NCBI RefSeq assembly: GCF_014640295.1
Contig: NZ_BMGR01000007.1
Span: forward strand, 1 to 64,000
Length of the DNA stretch: 64,000 nt
Source of the DNA: Paenibacillus abyssi
Lineage (GTDB): Bacteria; Bacillota; Bacilli; Paenibacillales; Paenibacillaceae
Reading direction: 5' to 3'
Program-made: the position numbers and the translations under genes
Shown here: in pieces, positions 18,166-28,014 of the stretch
Layout of the letters: every line of letters starts with the position of its first letter
Position numbering within the stretch: position 1 is the stretch's first letter
The notes under the pieces: model-generated
The model's database searches: none
What the model saw: the letters and a program-made list of their open reading frames with translations, nothing else
Told to the model about the DNA's origin: nothing

Positions 18166-19113
18166 ATGTACAAAGCGATTATTATCGGAACCGGTCCTGC
18201 CGGATTGACTGCAGCAATTTATTTAGCAAGGGCGAATATGAACCCGCTTATTATCGAAGGCCCGGAACCGGGCGGCCAATTGACGACGACAACCGACGTC
18301 GAGAATTTCCCAGGGTTTCCGGATGGAATCATGGGCCCCGAGTTGATGGCGAACATGCGCAAGCAAGCCGAACGTTTCGGTGCGGAATTCCGCACAGGCT
18401 GGGTGAATTCAGTGGATACGTCCAAGCGTCCATTCACACTGCAGGTTGAAGGCCAAGGCGAGCTGCAGGCGGAATCATTGATCATCTCAACCGGCGCTTC
18501 GGCAAAATACCTCGGTATTCCAGGCGAGCGTGATAATGTGGGCAACGGTGTGAGCACCTGTGCGACTTGCGACGGTTTCTTCTTCCGCGGTAAAAAAATC
18601 ATCGTTGTCGGCGGCGGCGATTCAGCGATGGAAGAAGCGAATTTCTTGACAAGATTCGCAACGGAAGTCGTGTTAGTGCACCGCCGTGAAGAGCTGCGTG
18701 CTTCAAAGATTATGCAGGACCGGGCGCGCGAGAACGGCAAAATCACCTGGGCTTTAAACCGGACGCCGATTGAAGTCGTCACAGGCGGTATGGGAGTAAC
18801 GGGCTTAAAGGTCCTTAACAATACTACCGGTGAAGAAGAGATAATCGAGACGAACGGATTGTTCGTGGCGATCGGCCATACGCCAAACACAAAATTTTTG
18901 GGCGGCCAGATTGATACGGATGAGACGGGTTACATTATAGTAAAACCCGGAACTTCGGAGACGAATGTGCCAGGAATCTTCGCTTGCGGTGATGTTCAGG
19001 ATAATAAATATCGTCAAGCGATTACGGCAGCGGGCAGCGGTTGTATGGCTGCGCTCGATTGCGAAAAGTTTCTCGAAGGCAGCATGGTGCACGATTGGAG
19101 CCAGTCGCTTTAA
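18166..19113 (+). CDS. trxB: Thioredoxin-disulfide reductase
   Basis: A 315-residue FAD/NADPH flavoenzyme of the low-molecular-weight type that reduces thioredoxin. The FAD-binding GTGPAGLTAAIYLARA is at the N-terminus, the redox CATC at Cys132/Cys135, the NADPH loop GGGDSAMEEA follows, and the C-terminal GIFACGDVQDNKYRQAITAAGSGC closes the FAD site. GAGGAGG lies upstream of the ATG. A 170-bp leader without an obvious gene precedes it. Confidence 0.95.
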   Translation: MYKAIIIGTGPAGLTAAIYLARANMNPLIIEGPEPGGQLTTTTDVENFPGFPDGIMGPELMANMRKQAERFGAEFRTGWVNSVDTSKRPFTLQVEGQGELQAESLIISTGASAKYLGIPGERDNVGNGVSTCATCDGFFFRGKKIIVVGGGDSAMEEANFLTRFATEVVLVHRREELRASKIMQDRARENGKITWALNRTPIEVVTGGMGVTGLKVLNNTTGEEEIIETNGLFVAIGHTPNTKFLGGQIDTDETGYIIVKPGTSETNVPGIFACGDVQDNKYRQAITAAGSGCMAALDCEKFLEGSMVHDWSQSL

Positions 19114-19124
19114 GAGAGTGAAGC

Positions 19125-19162
19125 CGGCGTATTCGCTGAGAAATTGGCGAATGCGCCGTTTT
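19125..19162 (+). terminator. Rho-independent terminator after trxB
   Basis: CGGCGTATTCGC pairs with GCGAATGCGCCG (one mismatch) and is followed by TTTT. It ends 12 nt after trxB starts the spacer to glcK. Confidence 0.75.
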
Positions 19163-19312
19163 CAATTTATAGGAGCCGCTCTTTTGCTTCGGCTCTTGCT
19201 TTTGGATGCAGCAGTGCCTTTGTCTACAAGCCCGTCTGTCTTGACCAGAAGGAAGTGTTCGCTTATAGTTGGTACAGAAGCAGTATACTAATTGATTGAG
19301 GTGGCAATAGTC

Positions 19313-20260
19313 ATGTCTGAAAAGATCTACGTTGGAGCGGATATCGGGGGCACCACGATTAAAGTGGGTATTTGTAATGTAGAAGGTGTTCTCATCCAAA
19401 CGTACGAAGGACCGACTGGAGTAGAAGTAGGTACGGATGAAATAATCAATAATATTGCGAAATATGCTCGCCATATCGTTGAAGAATCTCCCTATGCCTG
19501 GGAACAGGTAGCAGGAGTGGGAATCGGTATTGCGGGGTTTTTGGATATTCCGAACGGATTCGTTAAGCACTCGGTCAATCTCGGACTTCGTAATGTGAAA
19601 TTGCGCGATATTCTGGAGGAGAAGCTGCAGAAGGAAGTTCGCATTAATAATGATGCCAACGTTGCGGCACTTGGAGAGGCATGGGGCGGCGCAGGTAAAG
19701 GCGTGCCCAATTGTGTATGTTACACTTTAGGCACTGGCGTAGGCGGCGGTATTATTATCAACGGCAAAATTATTGAAGGCTTTTCCGGCATGGCCGGAGA
19801 GCTGGGGCATATGCAGATCGTTCCCGATCTGGAAGCAATCCAATGCGGTTGCGGCAAAATGGGCTGTCTGGAAACCGTTTCCTCTGCTACGGGAATTATT
19901 CGGATGGCGAAGGATGCGGTTGCACGCGGCGACAGAACGTCTCTGTCACTTGTTGAGGATATTATGGCTAAAGATGTTGTCGATGCGGCGAAAGCCGGCG
20001 ACGAGGTGGCCATTCGCATCGTCAACCGTGCGGCATTCTATCTGGGCAAATCACTGGCAGCGGTAGCAATTGTGCTTAACCCGCAAAGATTTATCATTGG
20101 CGGCGGAGTGTCCAAAGCCGGAGATTTCTTATTTGACCAAATTCGCGAGGTTTTCCAAAAGCTGACTCCTGATATCGCCCAAGAGGGTGTGGAGATCGTT
20201 CCTGCTGAGCTTGGAAACAATGCAGGCGTTGTCGGTGCGGCAGGCTTGCTTATCAACTAA
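19313..20260 (+). CDS. glcK: ROK-family glucokinase
   Basis: A 315-residue sugar kinase that phosphorylates glucose with ATP. GADIGGTTIKVGI is the phosphate-1 motif; the ROK zinc motif follows, with GHMQI and the cysteines of IQCGCGKMGCLE near residue 180. The ATG 19313 is chosen because GAGGTGG lies 8 nt upstream; an in-frame start 7 codons earlier lacks one. It stands between trxB and rapZ, where Bacillus has yvcI. Confidence 0.9.
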   Translation: MSEKIYVGADIGGTTIKVGICNVEGVLIQTYEGPTGVEVGTDEIINNIAKYARHIVEESPYAWEQVAGVGIGIAGFLDIPNGFVKHSVNLGLRNVKLRDILEEKLQKEVRINNDANVAALGEAWGGAGKGVPNCVCYTLGTGVGGGIIINGKIIEGFSGMAGELGHMQIVPDLEAIQCGCGKMGCLETVSSATGIIRMAKDAVARGDRTSLSLVEDIMAKDVVDAAKAGDEVAIRIVNRAAFYLGKSLAAVAIVLNPQRFIIGGGVSKAGDFLFDQIREVFQKLTPDIAQEGVEIVPAELGNNAGVVGAAGLLIN

Positions 20261-20317
20261 AGGTTTGAGAAGCAATGAGCACGGCCTCAAACCTGTTCCG
20301 GTTAGGAGGGATTCATA

Positions 20318-21205
20318 ATGGGCACGGAAGCAGCCGTGGCTAAACTTTTGATTATAACAGGCATGTCGGGTGCTGGAAAAACGATCGCAGTGCAAAGCCT
20401 TGAGGATCTTGGTTTTTTCTGTGTCGATAATTTGCCGCCTGTCCTGATTCCGAAGTTTGCCGAGTTAATTGAATCATCGAAAGGCAAGATCGGCAAAGTA
20501 GCGCTTGTCATCGACCTCCGAGGTCGCGAGTTTTTTACCGCATTATCCGAATCGCTATCTTATATTAAAGATCATTACACGATAGATTACGAAATCTTGT
20601 TCTTGGATGCAACAGACGGCGTACTTGTTCAGCGATACAAGGAGAGCCGCAGGCGGCATCCGCTTGCTCCAGACGGCCTGCCGCTGGAAGGGATCAAGCT
20701 GGAGCGGCGTTTGCTGGAGGATCTCAAAGGCTGGGCGACACAGGTGATTGATACGAGCAATCTAAAGCCTGCACAGCTGAAAGAGAGGATCATCTCCCGG
20801 TTTACGAATCTCGGGCAGAATAGCATATCCATTAATGTCACTTCATTCGGCTTTAAATACGGCATGCCGATTGATGCGGATTTGATCTATGATGTCCGGT
20901 TTCTGCCAAACCCTCATTATATCGACCATTTACGGCCGAATACGGGGCAAAATCCGGAAGTGTACGACTATGTGATGAAATGGCCGGAAACTCAGGTATT
21001 TTTGACTAAGCTCCTGGATATGCTTAATTTTCTCATTCCTCTCTATCGTAAGGAAGGAAAGAGCCAGGTTGTCATTGGGATCGGTTGTACCGGGGGTAAA
21101 CATCGTTCCGTAGCGATCGCCGAATATTTAGGGCGCATGCTTGGCAGCAGTGATACAGAAGTGGTACGAGTCAGCCATCGTGATGCCGACCGTGACCGCC
21201 ATTAA
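20318..21205 (+). CDS. rapZ: RNase adapter/nucleotide-binding protein RapZ
   Basis: A 295-residue P-loop protein (YvcJ in Bacillus). The Walker A GMSGAGKT is at residues 15-22, the domain continues with [13 protein letters not shown], and the C-terminal domain holds the conserved [12 protein letters not shown]. In E. coli RapZ guides GlmY/GlmZ decay; in Bacillus YvcJ is a GTPase-like protein tied to competence. The rapZ-yvcK-whiA order is conserved in Firmicutes. AGGAGGG precedes the ATG. Confidence 0.93.
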   Translation: MGTEAAVAKLLIITGMSGAGKTIAVQSLEDLGFFCVDNLPPVLIPKFAELIESSKGKIGKVALVIDLRGREFFTALSESLSYIKDHYTIDYEILFLDATDGVLVQRYKESRRRHPLAPDGLPLEGIKLERRLLEDLKGWATQVIDTSNLKPAQLKERIISRFTNLGQNSISINVTSFGFKYGMPIDADLIYDVRFLPNPHYIDHLRPNTGQNPEVYDYVMKWPETQVFLTKLLDMLNFLIPLYRKEGKSQVVIGIGCTGGKHRSVAIAEYLGRMLGSSDTEVVRVSHRDADRDRH

Positions 21206-21217
21206 CGGGGTGAATCG

Positions 21218-22204
21218 ATGGAGCGAGGCTTGAAAACGATAGCGAAGCCCAGGATCGTCGTCATTGGCGGCGGAACCGGGCTATCGGTCATGCTGCGCGG
21301 CTTGAAAGAGAAACCGCTGGATATAACGGCGATCGTAACCGTGGCGGATGACGGTGGCAGCTCGGGCATTCTCCGTAATGAACTGCAGATTCCTCCGCCA
21401 GGTGACATTCGAAACGTATTGACGGCGTTAGCCGACGTGGAGCCGCTGCTTGCCGATATGTTGAATTACCGCTTTAGCAGCGGAACAGGTTTAGCAGGCC
21501 ATAGCTTGGGCAATCTAATGCTTGCGGCAATGACTGATATTTCCGGTGATTTTGTAACAGGTATTCGTGAATTAAGCCGTGTACTAGCTGTCAGAGGGCG
21601 TGTGCTGCCGGCCGCCGGCCAGGCGATTGTACTGAAGGCGGAAATGTTGGATGGCACGATTGTCACGGGGGAATCGATGATTCCCAAAGCCCGTAATGCG
21701 ATTAAGCGGGTGTTCATCGAGCCGCATAATGTCGAACCGCTTGATGAAGCGGTAGAAGCGCTGAAAGAGGCTGATGCGATTCTAATCGGCCCCGGAAGTC
21801 TTTATACCAGTATTATTCCGAATCTGCTTGTTCCAAAGCTAGCCCAGACCATCGTCGAATCGAACGCAGTCAAAATGTTCGTATGCAATGTGATGACCCA
21901 GCCAGGGGAAACGGACGGGTATTCGGTTAGTGATCATTTAGCCGCTGTGCATGCGCATGTAGGGCATCATCTATTTGATTACGTTATTGTCAACAATGGC
22001 GAAATACCTGCCCAGGTGCAAAGCAAGTACGCAGAGAAAGGCGCCAAAGCGGTCCATCTGGATCTGGAGGAAGTCAAGCGGCGGGGATATGAGGTCATAG
22101 CTGACCGGTTAGTGTTATTCCGTACGTATCTCCGGCATGATGCCGCCAAGCTTAGCAATCATATTTATCAGCTAGTGGAAAGCTGGATGTTACGAAAGAG
22201 GTGA
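21218..22204 (+). CDS. yvcK: Gluconeogenesis factor YvcK (CofD-like)
   Basis: A 328-residue CofD/YvcK-family protein needed for growth on gluconeogenic carbon and for cell shape in Bacillus; it binds UDP-sugars. [31 protein letters not shown] and [13 protein letters not shown] are diagnostic. It starts 12 nt after rapZ and overlaps the ribosome site of whiA. Confidence 0.92.
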   Translation: MERGLKTIAKPRIVVIGGGTGLSVMLRGLKEKPLDITAIVTVADDGGSSGILRNELQIPPPGDIRNVLTALADVEPLLADMLNYRFSSGTGLAGHSLGNLMLAAMTDISGDFVTGIRELSRVLAVRGRVLPAAGQAIVLKAEMLDGTIVTGESMIPKARNAIKRVFIEPHNVEPLDEAVEALKEADAILIGPGSLYTSIIPNLLVPKLAQTIVESNAVKMFVCNVMTQPGETDGYSVSDHLAAVHAHVGHHLFDYVIVNNGEIPAQVQSKYAEKGAKAVHLDLEEVKRRGYEVIADRLVLFRTYLRHDAAKLSNHIYQLVESWMLRKR

Positions 22205-22209
22205 GTCCC

Positions 22210-23139
22210 TTGTCCTTTGCGGCGCAAACCAAAAAAGAACTGACAATGATCGAAGCGGATCCCTGCTGCGAGAAAGCCGAGCTATCGGCGCTGATTCGGA
22301 TGAACGGCTCAGTGAATCTCTCCAACCGGAAAGTCATTCTTGACATCTGCACGGAAAATGCCGCAATCGCAAGGCGGATCTACTCGCTCATCAAAAAGCT
22401 GTTTTCCGTACACACGGAGTTGTTGGTTCGCAAAAAAATGCGGTTAAAAAAGAATAACGTGTACATTGTAAGGATACCGGCGAAAGTGCAGGAGATTCTA
22501 AGCGATCTGAGCATCGTGACGGAAGGCTTCATGTTCAATCAAGGCATCGACAAAGAGATGATCCGTAAATCCTGCTGCAAACGTTCTTACCTGCGGGGCG
22601 CGTTTCTTGCGGGGGGCTCCGTGAATAATCCGGAGGGTTCATCCTACCATCTGGAGATTTCATCGTTGTACGAAGAGCACTGCAATGCCATGGTGGACCT
22701 TGCTAACCGCTTTAATCTGAATGCCAGATGTATCGAGCGGAAAAAGGGCTTTATCTTCTACATTAAAGAAGGCGAGAAAATCATCGAGCTGCTTAATATT
22801 ATCGGTGCACACCAAGCATTGTTTAAATTTGAGGATGTACGGATTATGAGGGATATGCGCAACTCGGTCAATCGCATCGTCAACTGTGAAACGGCTAACT
22901 TAAATAAAACGATTGGAGCTGCTGTGCGTCAAATCGATAATATTAAGCTGATCCAAAAGGAATTCGGACTTGAGAACCTGCCTGAGAAGCTGCGTGAGGT
23001 CGCTGAAATCCGGCTGCAGCATCCGGATATGAACCTGACGGAAGTCGGTGATTTGCTCAAAGGAAAAGTAAGTAAGTCAGGCGTTAACCATCGGCTTCGC
23101 AAAATTGATGAATTAGCCGATAAAATAAGAAATGGCTGA
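22210..23139 (+). CDS. whiA: DNA-binding protein WhiA
   Basis: About 309 residues: an N-terminal LAGLIDADG-like domain (residues about 90-215) and a C-terminal helix-turn-helix ([16 protein letters not shown]). WhiA influences division and chromosome segregation in Bacillus and sporulation in Streptomyces. TTG 22210 ([11 protein letters not shown]) is chosen because AGAGGTGAG sits just upstream and the product aligns with known N-termini; GTG 22201 overlaps the yvcK stop. Confidence 0.92.
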   Translation: MSFAAQTKKELTMIEADPCCEKAELSALIRMNGSVNLSNRKVILDICTENAAIARRIYSLIKKLFSVHTELLVRKKMRLKKNNVYIVRIPAKVQEILSDLSIVTEGFMFNQGIDKEMIRKSCCKRSYLRGAFLAGGSVNNPEGSSYHLEISSLYEEHCNAMVDLANRFNLNARCIERKKGFIFYIKEGEKIIELLNIIGAHQALFKFEDVRIMRDMRNSVNRIVNCETANLNKTIGAAVRQIDNIKLIQKEFGLENLPEKLREVAEIRLQHPDMNLTEVGDLLKGKVSKSGVNHRLRKIDELADKIRNG

Positions 23140-23142
23140 ACT

Positions 23143-23171
23143 TTTCAACCTAGTGCTCTCAGTGTTATAAT
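23143..23171 (+). promoter_or_regulatory. SigA-type promoter of the HPr-type gene
   Basis: TTTCAA (23143-23148), 17-bp spacer, perfect TATAAT (23166-23171), about 100 nt before the gene. It allows expression apart from whiA. Confidence 0.6.
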
Positions 23172-23269
23172 GGATAATAGTGTACAAAAGATCATCCTCT
23201 TAATGATCTTGGTAATAAATGAACAATTCTAATTGTAGATTGAAATATGTTATAGGGGGTATGGTTTCC

Positions 23270-23539
23270 ATGACAAGGCATCCTGTGGTCGTTCGATTAA
23301 AAACGGGTCTCCATGCAAGACCGGCTGCACTTTTTGTGCAGGAAGCAAATAAGTTTTCTTCCGAAGTGTTCGTGGAGAAGGACGACAAAAAAGTGAATGC
23401 CAAATCCATTATGGGGATAATGAGCTTGGCGATCAGTTCGGGCACCGAGGTTCACATCAGTGCCGAAGGTTCGGACGCAGATCAAGCTGTAACCGCTTTA
23501 GTCAACTTGGTAAGCAAAGAAGAGCTTGAGAACCAATAA
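23270..23539 (+). CDS. HPr-family phosphocarrier in the crh position, with His15
   Basis: An 89-residue HPr-fold protein. By gene order after whiA it is Crh, and the segment RPAALFVQEANKFSSEVFVEK is Crh-like. Unlike Bacillus Crh, which has Gln15, it has GLHARPA with His15, the PTS phosphorylation site, as well as Ser46 (AKSIMGIMSL), the HprK site. So it may act as a true PTS HPr, as a CcpA corepressor, or as both. The ATG 23270 has GGGGG 10 nt upstream; 23261 would leave almost no spacing. Confidence 0.9.
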   Translation: MTRHPVVVRLKTGLHARPAALFVQEANKFSSEVFVEKDDKKVNAKSIMGIMSLAISSGTEVHISAEGSDADQAVTALVNLVSKEELENQ

Positions 23540-23560
23540 AATGGATTGTGCCGTTGTATG

Positions 23561-23584
23561 AAAGCTCCTTTAAGGGGCTTTTTT
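23561..23584 (+). terminator. Rho-independent terminator after the HPr-type gene
   Basis: AAGCTCC pairs with GGGGCTT around TTTAA and is followed by T6. It lies 21 nt after the stop codon. Confidence 0.8.
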
Positions 23585-23593
23585 GCGTTGGGA

Positions 23594-23626
23594 CAAAAAG
23601 AGACCGCCAGATGAACTGGCGGTCTC
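23594..23626 (-). terminator. Rho-independent terminator of sda (minus strand)
   Basis: GAGACCGCCAG and CTGGCGGTCTC form a perfect 11-bp stem; read on the minus strand it is followed by T5. It lies 15 nt after the sda stop and faces the HPr terminator. Confidence 0.85.
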
Positions 23627-23640
23627 GTTATGATTCACTA

Positions 23641-23943
23641 TTATCGATTCTTCATCTCATGAACAGGTAGATTGCGCTGTTCCATTGCGTTCTCGATTAA
23701 ACGAATGAAATCATCAGATAACCGCATCGCTTGTGCCTCGCGGTATACTTCAATGAGATGTTCGTCATTTAAGGGCTTAAGCAGTATGGTCTTGTCCTGA
23801 TTAGGGTCATTCTCCACTTCAGAAGCCCGGGCAGGGACAAATCGGAGTGGTTGTTCTAATGATAACCTGCTATCATGACGGCGGCTCGAATAATTTAGTT
23901 TAATAAAATTTCTCATACAGAGAAATGGATTCGATATTTTCAT
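23641..23943 (-). CDS. sda: Sporulation histidine kinase inhibitor Sda with N-terminal extension
   Basis: The C-terminal 45 residues match Sda: LNDEHLIEVYREAQAMRLSDDFIRLIENAMEQR, the helical hairpin that binds KinA and blocks autophosphorylation when replication is stalled. Sda is normally about 46-52 residues; here the frame extends upstream to ATG 23943, which has GGAG nine bases before it, giving 100 residues. The extra 55 residues are basic and unlike known domains. A shorter product could start at an internal GTG (VENDPNQDK). No DnaA box was found in the upstream 150 bp. Confidence 0.75.
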   Translation of the reverse strand: MKISNPFLCMRNFIKLNYSSRRHDSRLSLEQPLRFVPARASEVENDPNQDKTILLKPLNDEHLIEVYREAQAMRLSDDFIRLIENAMEQRNLPVHEMKNR

Positions 23944-24144
23944 TACATTGCACTCCATTTAATGGTTTGAAAAACAACCCTAGAGATGTATGAATATGGG
24001 AAGTTTCTATTTATCATCTTAACATGAAATGGGTACATCGTCTTGGTCAATTCGAAGCTCTGAATTTTTGTTGACAAATGTTAAAAATTATGATAAATAA
24101 AACTGGATTTTTTTGACCATAATTAAAGGTGTTGTACAGCTATA

Positions 24145-24190
24145 CAAAAAAACGGCTTCCTCCTTCGTGAATAAAGGGGGAAACCGTTTA
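24145..24190 (-). terminator. Rho-independent terminator of clpP (minus strand)
   Basis: Read on the minus strand, AAACGGTTTCCCCCTTT pairs with AAGGAGGAAGCCGTTT (few mismatches) and runs into T7. It begins 19 nt after the clpP stop. Confidence 0.88.
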
Positions 24191-24208
24191 TAGCACAGCG
24201 ATCTGCGA

Positions 24209-24796
24209 TTAGATTTTTTCGATGACTTTATCGACCAGACCGTAATTCATTGCTTCTTCAGCACTCATGAAATAGTCGCGGTCGGTATCCTTTTCAATAC
24301 GCTCCAGCGGTTGGCCGGTACGTTCGGCAAGAATGGTGTTCAGCTTATCGCGCATTTTCAAAATCCGTTTGGCACGAATCTCAATATCGCTTGCTTGCCC
24401 TTCTGCGCCGCCGAGCGGCTGATGGATCATGACTTCGCTGTTAGGCAGTGCATAACGTTTGCCTTTGGCTCCAGCCGCAAGCAAGAAGGCGCCCATGGAA
24501 GCAGCCATCCCTACACAAATTGTTGAAACGTCTGGTTTAATAAATTGCATTGTATCGAAAATGGCCATTCCTGAAGTTATCGAACCGCCGGGGCTGTTAA
24601 TGTACAAGCTGATATCCTTCTCCGGATCATCGGCTGCAAGGAACAGCAATTGTGCGATGATGGAATTGGCGACGACATCGTTCACACCGCTCCCAAGAAA
24701 GATAATTCTGTCTTTTAGAAGGCGGGAATAAATGTCATAAGCTCGTTCTCCGCGATTGCTCTGTTCAATGACCATAGGTACAAAATTCATATCCAT
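24209..24796 (-). CDS. clpP: ATP-dependent Clp protease proteolytic subunit
   Basis: A 195-residue serine peptidase that forms the 14-mer chamber of ClpXP/ClpCP. Catalytic Ser100 in GMAASMGAF, His125 in [10 protein letters not shown] and Asp174 in TDRDYF are visible. The start at 24796 (MDMNFVPMV) is chosen with GGAGGG upstream. It is monocistronic, with a CtsR box about 60 bp upstream and a terminator behind. Confidence 0.95.
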   Translation of the reverse strand: MDMNFVPMVIEQSNRGERAYDIYSRLLKDRIIFLGSGVNDVVANSIIAQLLFLAADDPEKDISLYINSPGGSITSGMAIFDTMQFIKPDVSTICVGMAASMGAFLLAAGAKGKRYALPNSEVMIHQPLGGAEGQASDIEIRAKRILKMRDKLNTILAERTGQPLERIEKDTDRDYFMSAEEAMNYGLVDKVIEKI

Positions 24797-24856
24797 TTGG
24801 GCTCCCTCCAATCAAAATAGGTGATGTAACCTCATAATAACGGATTCCAAAACAAA

Positions 24857-24873
24857 AGTCAAAGATAGTCAAA
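24857..24873 (-). promoter_or_regulatory. CtsR operator upstream of clpP
   Basis: AGTCAAAGATAGTCAAA (plus-strand reading) fits the CtsR heptad repeat RGTCAAANANRGTCAAA at every fixed position. It is about 60 bp before the clpP start, so clpP is predicted to belong to the class III heat-shock regulon. ctsR itself is outside the window. Confidence 0.82.
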
Positions 24874-24883
24874 CCCAGGTAAT

Positions 24884-24908
24884 AAAAAAACCTGACTTCT
24901 GTCAGGAT
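24884..24908 (-). terminator. Rho-independent terminator of tRNA-Arg (minus strand)
   Basis: CCTGAC and GTCAGG flank a 4-nt loop and, on the minus strand, are followed by T7. It lies 20 nt after the tRNA 3' end. Confidence 0.8.
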
Positions 24909-24928
24909 TGAATCAAATTGAAGCTTTA

Positions 24929-25003
24929 TGGCGCGCCCGCGAGGGATCGAACCTCGATCTCAGGCTCCGGAGGCCTACGTCATATCCATTGGACCACGGG
25001 CGC
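24929..25003 (-). tRNA. tRNA-Arg (CCG)
   Basis: On the minus strand the 75-nt cloverleaf has acceptor GCGCCCG, anticodon loop CTCCGGA (anticodon CCG), T-arm GGTTCGATC and encoded CCA. It stands alone between clpP and cggR. Confidence 0.93.
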
Positions 25004-25089
25004 AAGAAAGGATAGCGAGGTTTATTATATTGGATACGAAATCAAAAAGCAAGGGGGTAGTGAAAAATAAATTTTGTGAAAATAATGGC

Positions 25090-25103
25090 GGTAAACGGTT
25101 TCA
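25090..25103 (+). promoter_or_regulatory. Candidate cre (CcpA) site before cggR
   Basis: GGTAAACGGTTTCA differs from the cre consensus TGWAANCGNTNNCA only at the first base. It lies 16 bp upstream of the -35, a position compatible with CcpA activation. Sequence match only. Confidence 0.4.
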
Positions 25104-25118
25104 ATTGCGTCAATGTTA

Positions 25119-25147
25119 TTGCGTGGTAGAAAAAAATTGGTTACAAT
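25119..25147 (+). promoter_or_regulatory. SigA-type promoter of the cggR-gapA operon
   Basis: TTGCGT (25119-25124), 17-bp spacer, TACAAT (25142-25147). The CggR operator starts 6 bp after the -10, so bound CggR would block the polymerase just past the start site, as known in Bacillus. Confidence 0.75.
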
Positions 25148-25152
25148 AACAG

Positions 25153-25188
25153 TGGGACTAAAAATGAACTACTGGGACTTATTTGGTC
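25153..25188 (+). promoter_or_regulatory. CggR operator (two direct half-sites)
   Basis: The sequence reads TGGGAC-N6-TGAA-N4-TGGGAC-N6-GGTC. This reproduces the spacing of the published Bacillus CggR operator CGGGAC-N6-TGTC-N4-CGGGAC-N6-TGTC, with a few base changes. Its position just after the promoter supports autoregulation by fructose-1,6-bisphosphate-responsive CggR. Confidence 0.82.
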
Positions 25189-25258
25189 CAATGCATTGCG
25201 AGGGCAATGCAAAGCATCATGAATACTATACCCGGGCTTACAGGAGTGAACGCCCATT

Positions 25259-26290
25259 ATGCGCAAAATCATTGAACTGCAGCAGCAGCTAATGCCTGAT
25301 CTGACGGATGTAATGAAGAAGCGATACAATATCCTGCAGCAGGTAAAACAGTCGGATTTTATTGGACGAAGAATGCTGGCTGCTTCGCTATCGATGACAG
25401 AGCGGGTGCTGAGAGCGGAGACGGACTTTCTGAAAGCTCAAGGACTGCTGGAAATTCAACCTTCAGGCATGCGCATTAGCGATGCGGGGAAACAGCTGCT
25501 TGATGAGATGGAGCCAATGGTGAAGGAACTTTTTGGCCTATCCGATCTGGAAGAGCGAATTCGCAGGTATTTCGGATTAAAGCAAGTATGGGTTGTGCCC
25601 GGTGATTCCGACACATCGCTGCATACCAAGCGGGAGCTTGGACGAGCCGGCTGCCATGCGCTGCGCAAGTACATGGGAACCGATGATGTGGTTGCCGTTA
25701 CAGGGGGAACAACATTGGCGCAGGTTGCCAATCAGTTAACCTCACAGGCCCCGCTCAAAGGCATACGGTTTGTGCCTGCACGCGGTGGTTTGGGTGAAAG
25801 CGTAGATTATCAAGCCAATACGATTGTATCTACAATGGCCAAACGGACGGGAGCGCAATACCGTCTCCTGCATGTTCCGGATCATCTTGGAGAAGAAGCT
25901 TACCTATCCTTGATGCAGGAGCCTAACATCCGGGAAATTGTTGAAGTGATCCGTTCAGCCCGCATTGTGCTGCATGGCATCGGGGACGCTATGGTTATGG
26001 CCAGGCGCCGCAAGGTGGATGAGGCTATGGTTCATGCCATGAAAGACGAAGGTGCGCTGGCCGAGGCGTTCGGGTTTTATTTTGACCGGCAGGGCGCCGT
26101 TGTGCACCGTATGCCTACAGCAGGCTTGAGGCTTGAGGATATCCAGGCTGCCGAAGTGGTCATTGCAATCGCCGGAGGCAAAAGCAAGGCGGAAGCGATC
26201 GCTGCAGTCATGCGTTTCGGGCATGACGATGTGCTCGTCACAGACGAAGCGGCCGCACTTGCAATCGCAGAGCAGTTTGAAAATGAGTGA
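25259..26290 (+). CDS. cggR: Central glycolytic genes regulator CggR
   Basis: A 343-residue SorC/DeoR-family repressor of the gapA operon. The N-terminal winged helix is at residues 35-85 (IGRRMLAASLSMTERVLRAE), and the C-terminal sugar-phosphate-binding domain carries DDVVAVTGGTTLAQVA, FVPARGGLGE and VTDEAAA. AGGAG lies 12 nt before the ATG, a long spacing. It heads the operon and its operator is at 25153. Confidence 0.93.
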   Translation: MRKIIELQQQLMPDLTDVMKKRYNILQQVKQSDFIGRRMLAASLSMTERVLRAETDFLKAQGLLEIQPSGMRISDAGKQLLDEMEPMVKELFGLSDLEERIRRYFGLKQVWVVPGDSDTSLHTKRELGRAGCHALRKYMGTDDVVAVTGGTTLAQVANQLTSQAPLKGIRFVPARGGLGESVDYQANTIVSTMAKRTGAQYRLLHVPDHLGEEAYLSLMQEPNIREIVEVIRSARIVLHGIGDAMVMARRRKVDEAMVHAMKDEGALAEAFGFYFDRQGAVVHRMPTAGLRLEDIQAAEVVIAIAGGKSKAEAIAAVMRFGHDDVLVTDEAAALAIAEQFENE

Positions 26291-26372
26291 AAGTAGGCAA
26301 CACTGAACTAGAGATCACGGCGGAAGCGGCATGTTAATCCAGGCTGTTAACGTCTTGAGATATATGCAATAA

Positions 26373-27410
<1,038 letters not shown>

Positions 27411-27425
27411 TTAATCCCCCTAAAT

Positions 27426-27444
27426 CCCCCTTTTCCAAAGGGGG
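27426..27444 (+). other. C/G-rich hairpin after gapA
   Basis: CCCCCTTT pairs with AAAGGGGG around TCC, 16 nt after the gapA stop. It has no U-tract; it may stabilise or define the gapA mRNA 3' end, or be one copy of an interspersed repeat. The flanking 27445-27580 is GC-rich with no supported gene. Confidence 0.5.
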
Positions 27445-27580
27445 ACCCCAAGGGCTCTGCCCTCTGGACACCCGAAACGGTGAACCCGAGGCGGGAGCCG
27501 GGCTGCAGGAACGATGCGTTGTGCGGTGAACTGCCCGCTATTGTCCCTGGGGGACACGCTCCCATGCGGAGCACCCCCCC

Positions 27581-27874
27581 TGGACACCAGCTGCGCTGAC
27601 TCGCCCCTGACGGGGCTTGCGGCCTGCCGGTGGAAGGGAAGGCTTGGACACCAGCTGCGCTGACTCACCCCTGACGGGGCTTGCGGCTGCCGGTGGAAGG
27701 GAAGGCTTGGACACCAGCTGCGCTGACTCGCCCCTGCGGGGCTTGCGGCCTGCCGGTGGAAGGGAAGGCTTGGACACCAGCTGCGCTGACTCACCCCTGA
27801 CGGGGCTTGCGGCTGCCGGTGGAAGGGAAAGCTGGATACTTGCTGCGCTGACTCACCCCTGACGGGGCTTGCGA
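27581..27874 (+). repeat. Tandem repeat, about 63 bp x 4.7, between gapA and pgk
   Basis: Units begin with TGGACACCAGCTGCGCTGAC at 27581, 27645, 27708 and 27771, with a partial diverged fifth unit at 27833 (TGGATACT...). Unit lengths are 64, 63, 63 and 62 bp with small indels and C/T changes. Each unit holds a CCCCTGACGGGG-type palindrome (the third lacks two bases). Both strands have open frames through it but with no ribosome site, so coding is unlikely. It sits inside the glycolytic operon. Confidence 0.9.
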
Positions 27875-28014
27875 TAGCAAGTGAATTACATAGGGCTCCG
27901 CCTAATGTAATAGCAAGAGTGCAAGATAAAAATTCTCGATTGATCGGAGTTAATTGTATATAGAGCGTGAGAGGAACGTTTCGGCTACCTATTCACTACA
28001 GCTTGGATCGCTTC

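Noticed and set aside
27420-27862. Open frames of 79-124 codons through the gapA-pgk tandem repeat
   Set aside because: They simply translate the 63-bp repeat, lack ribosome sites and exist on both strands.
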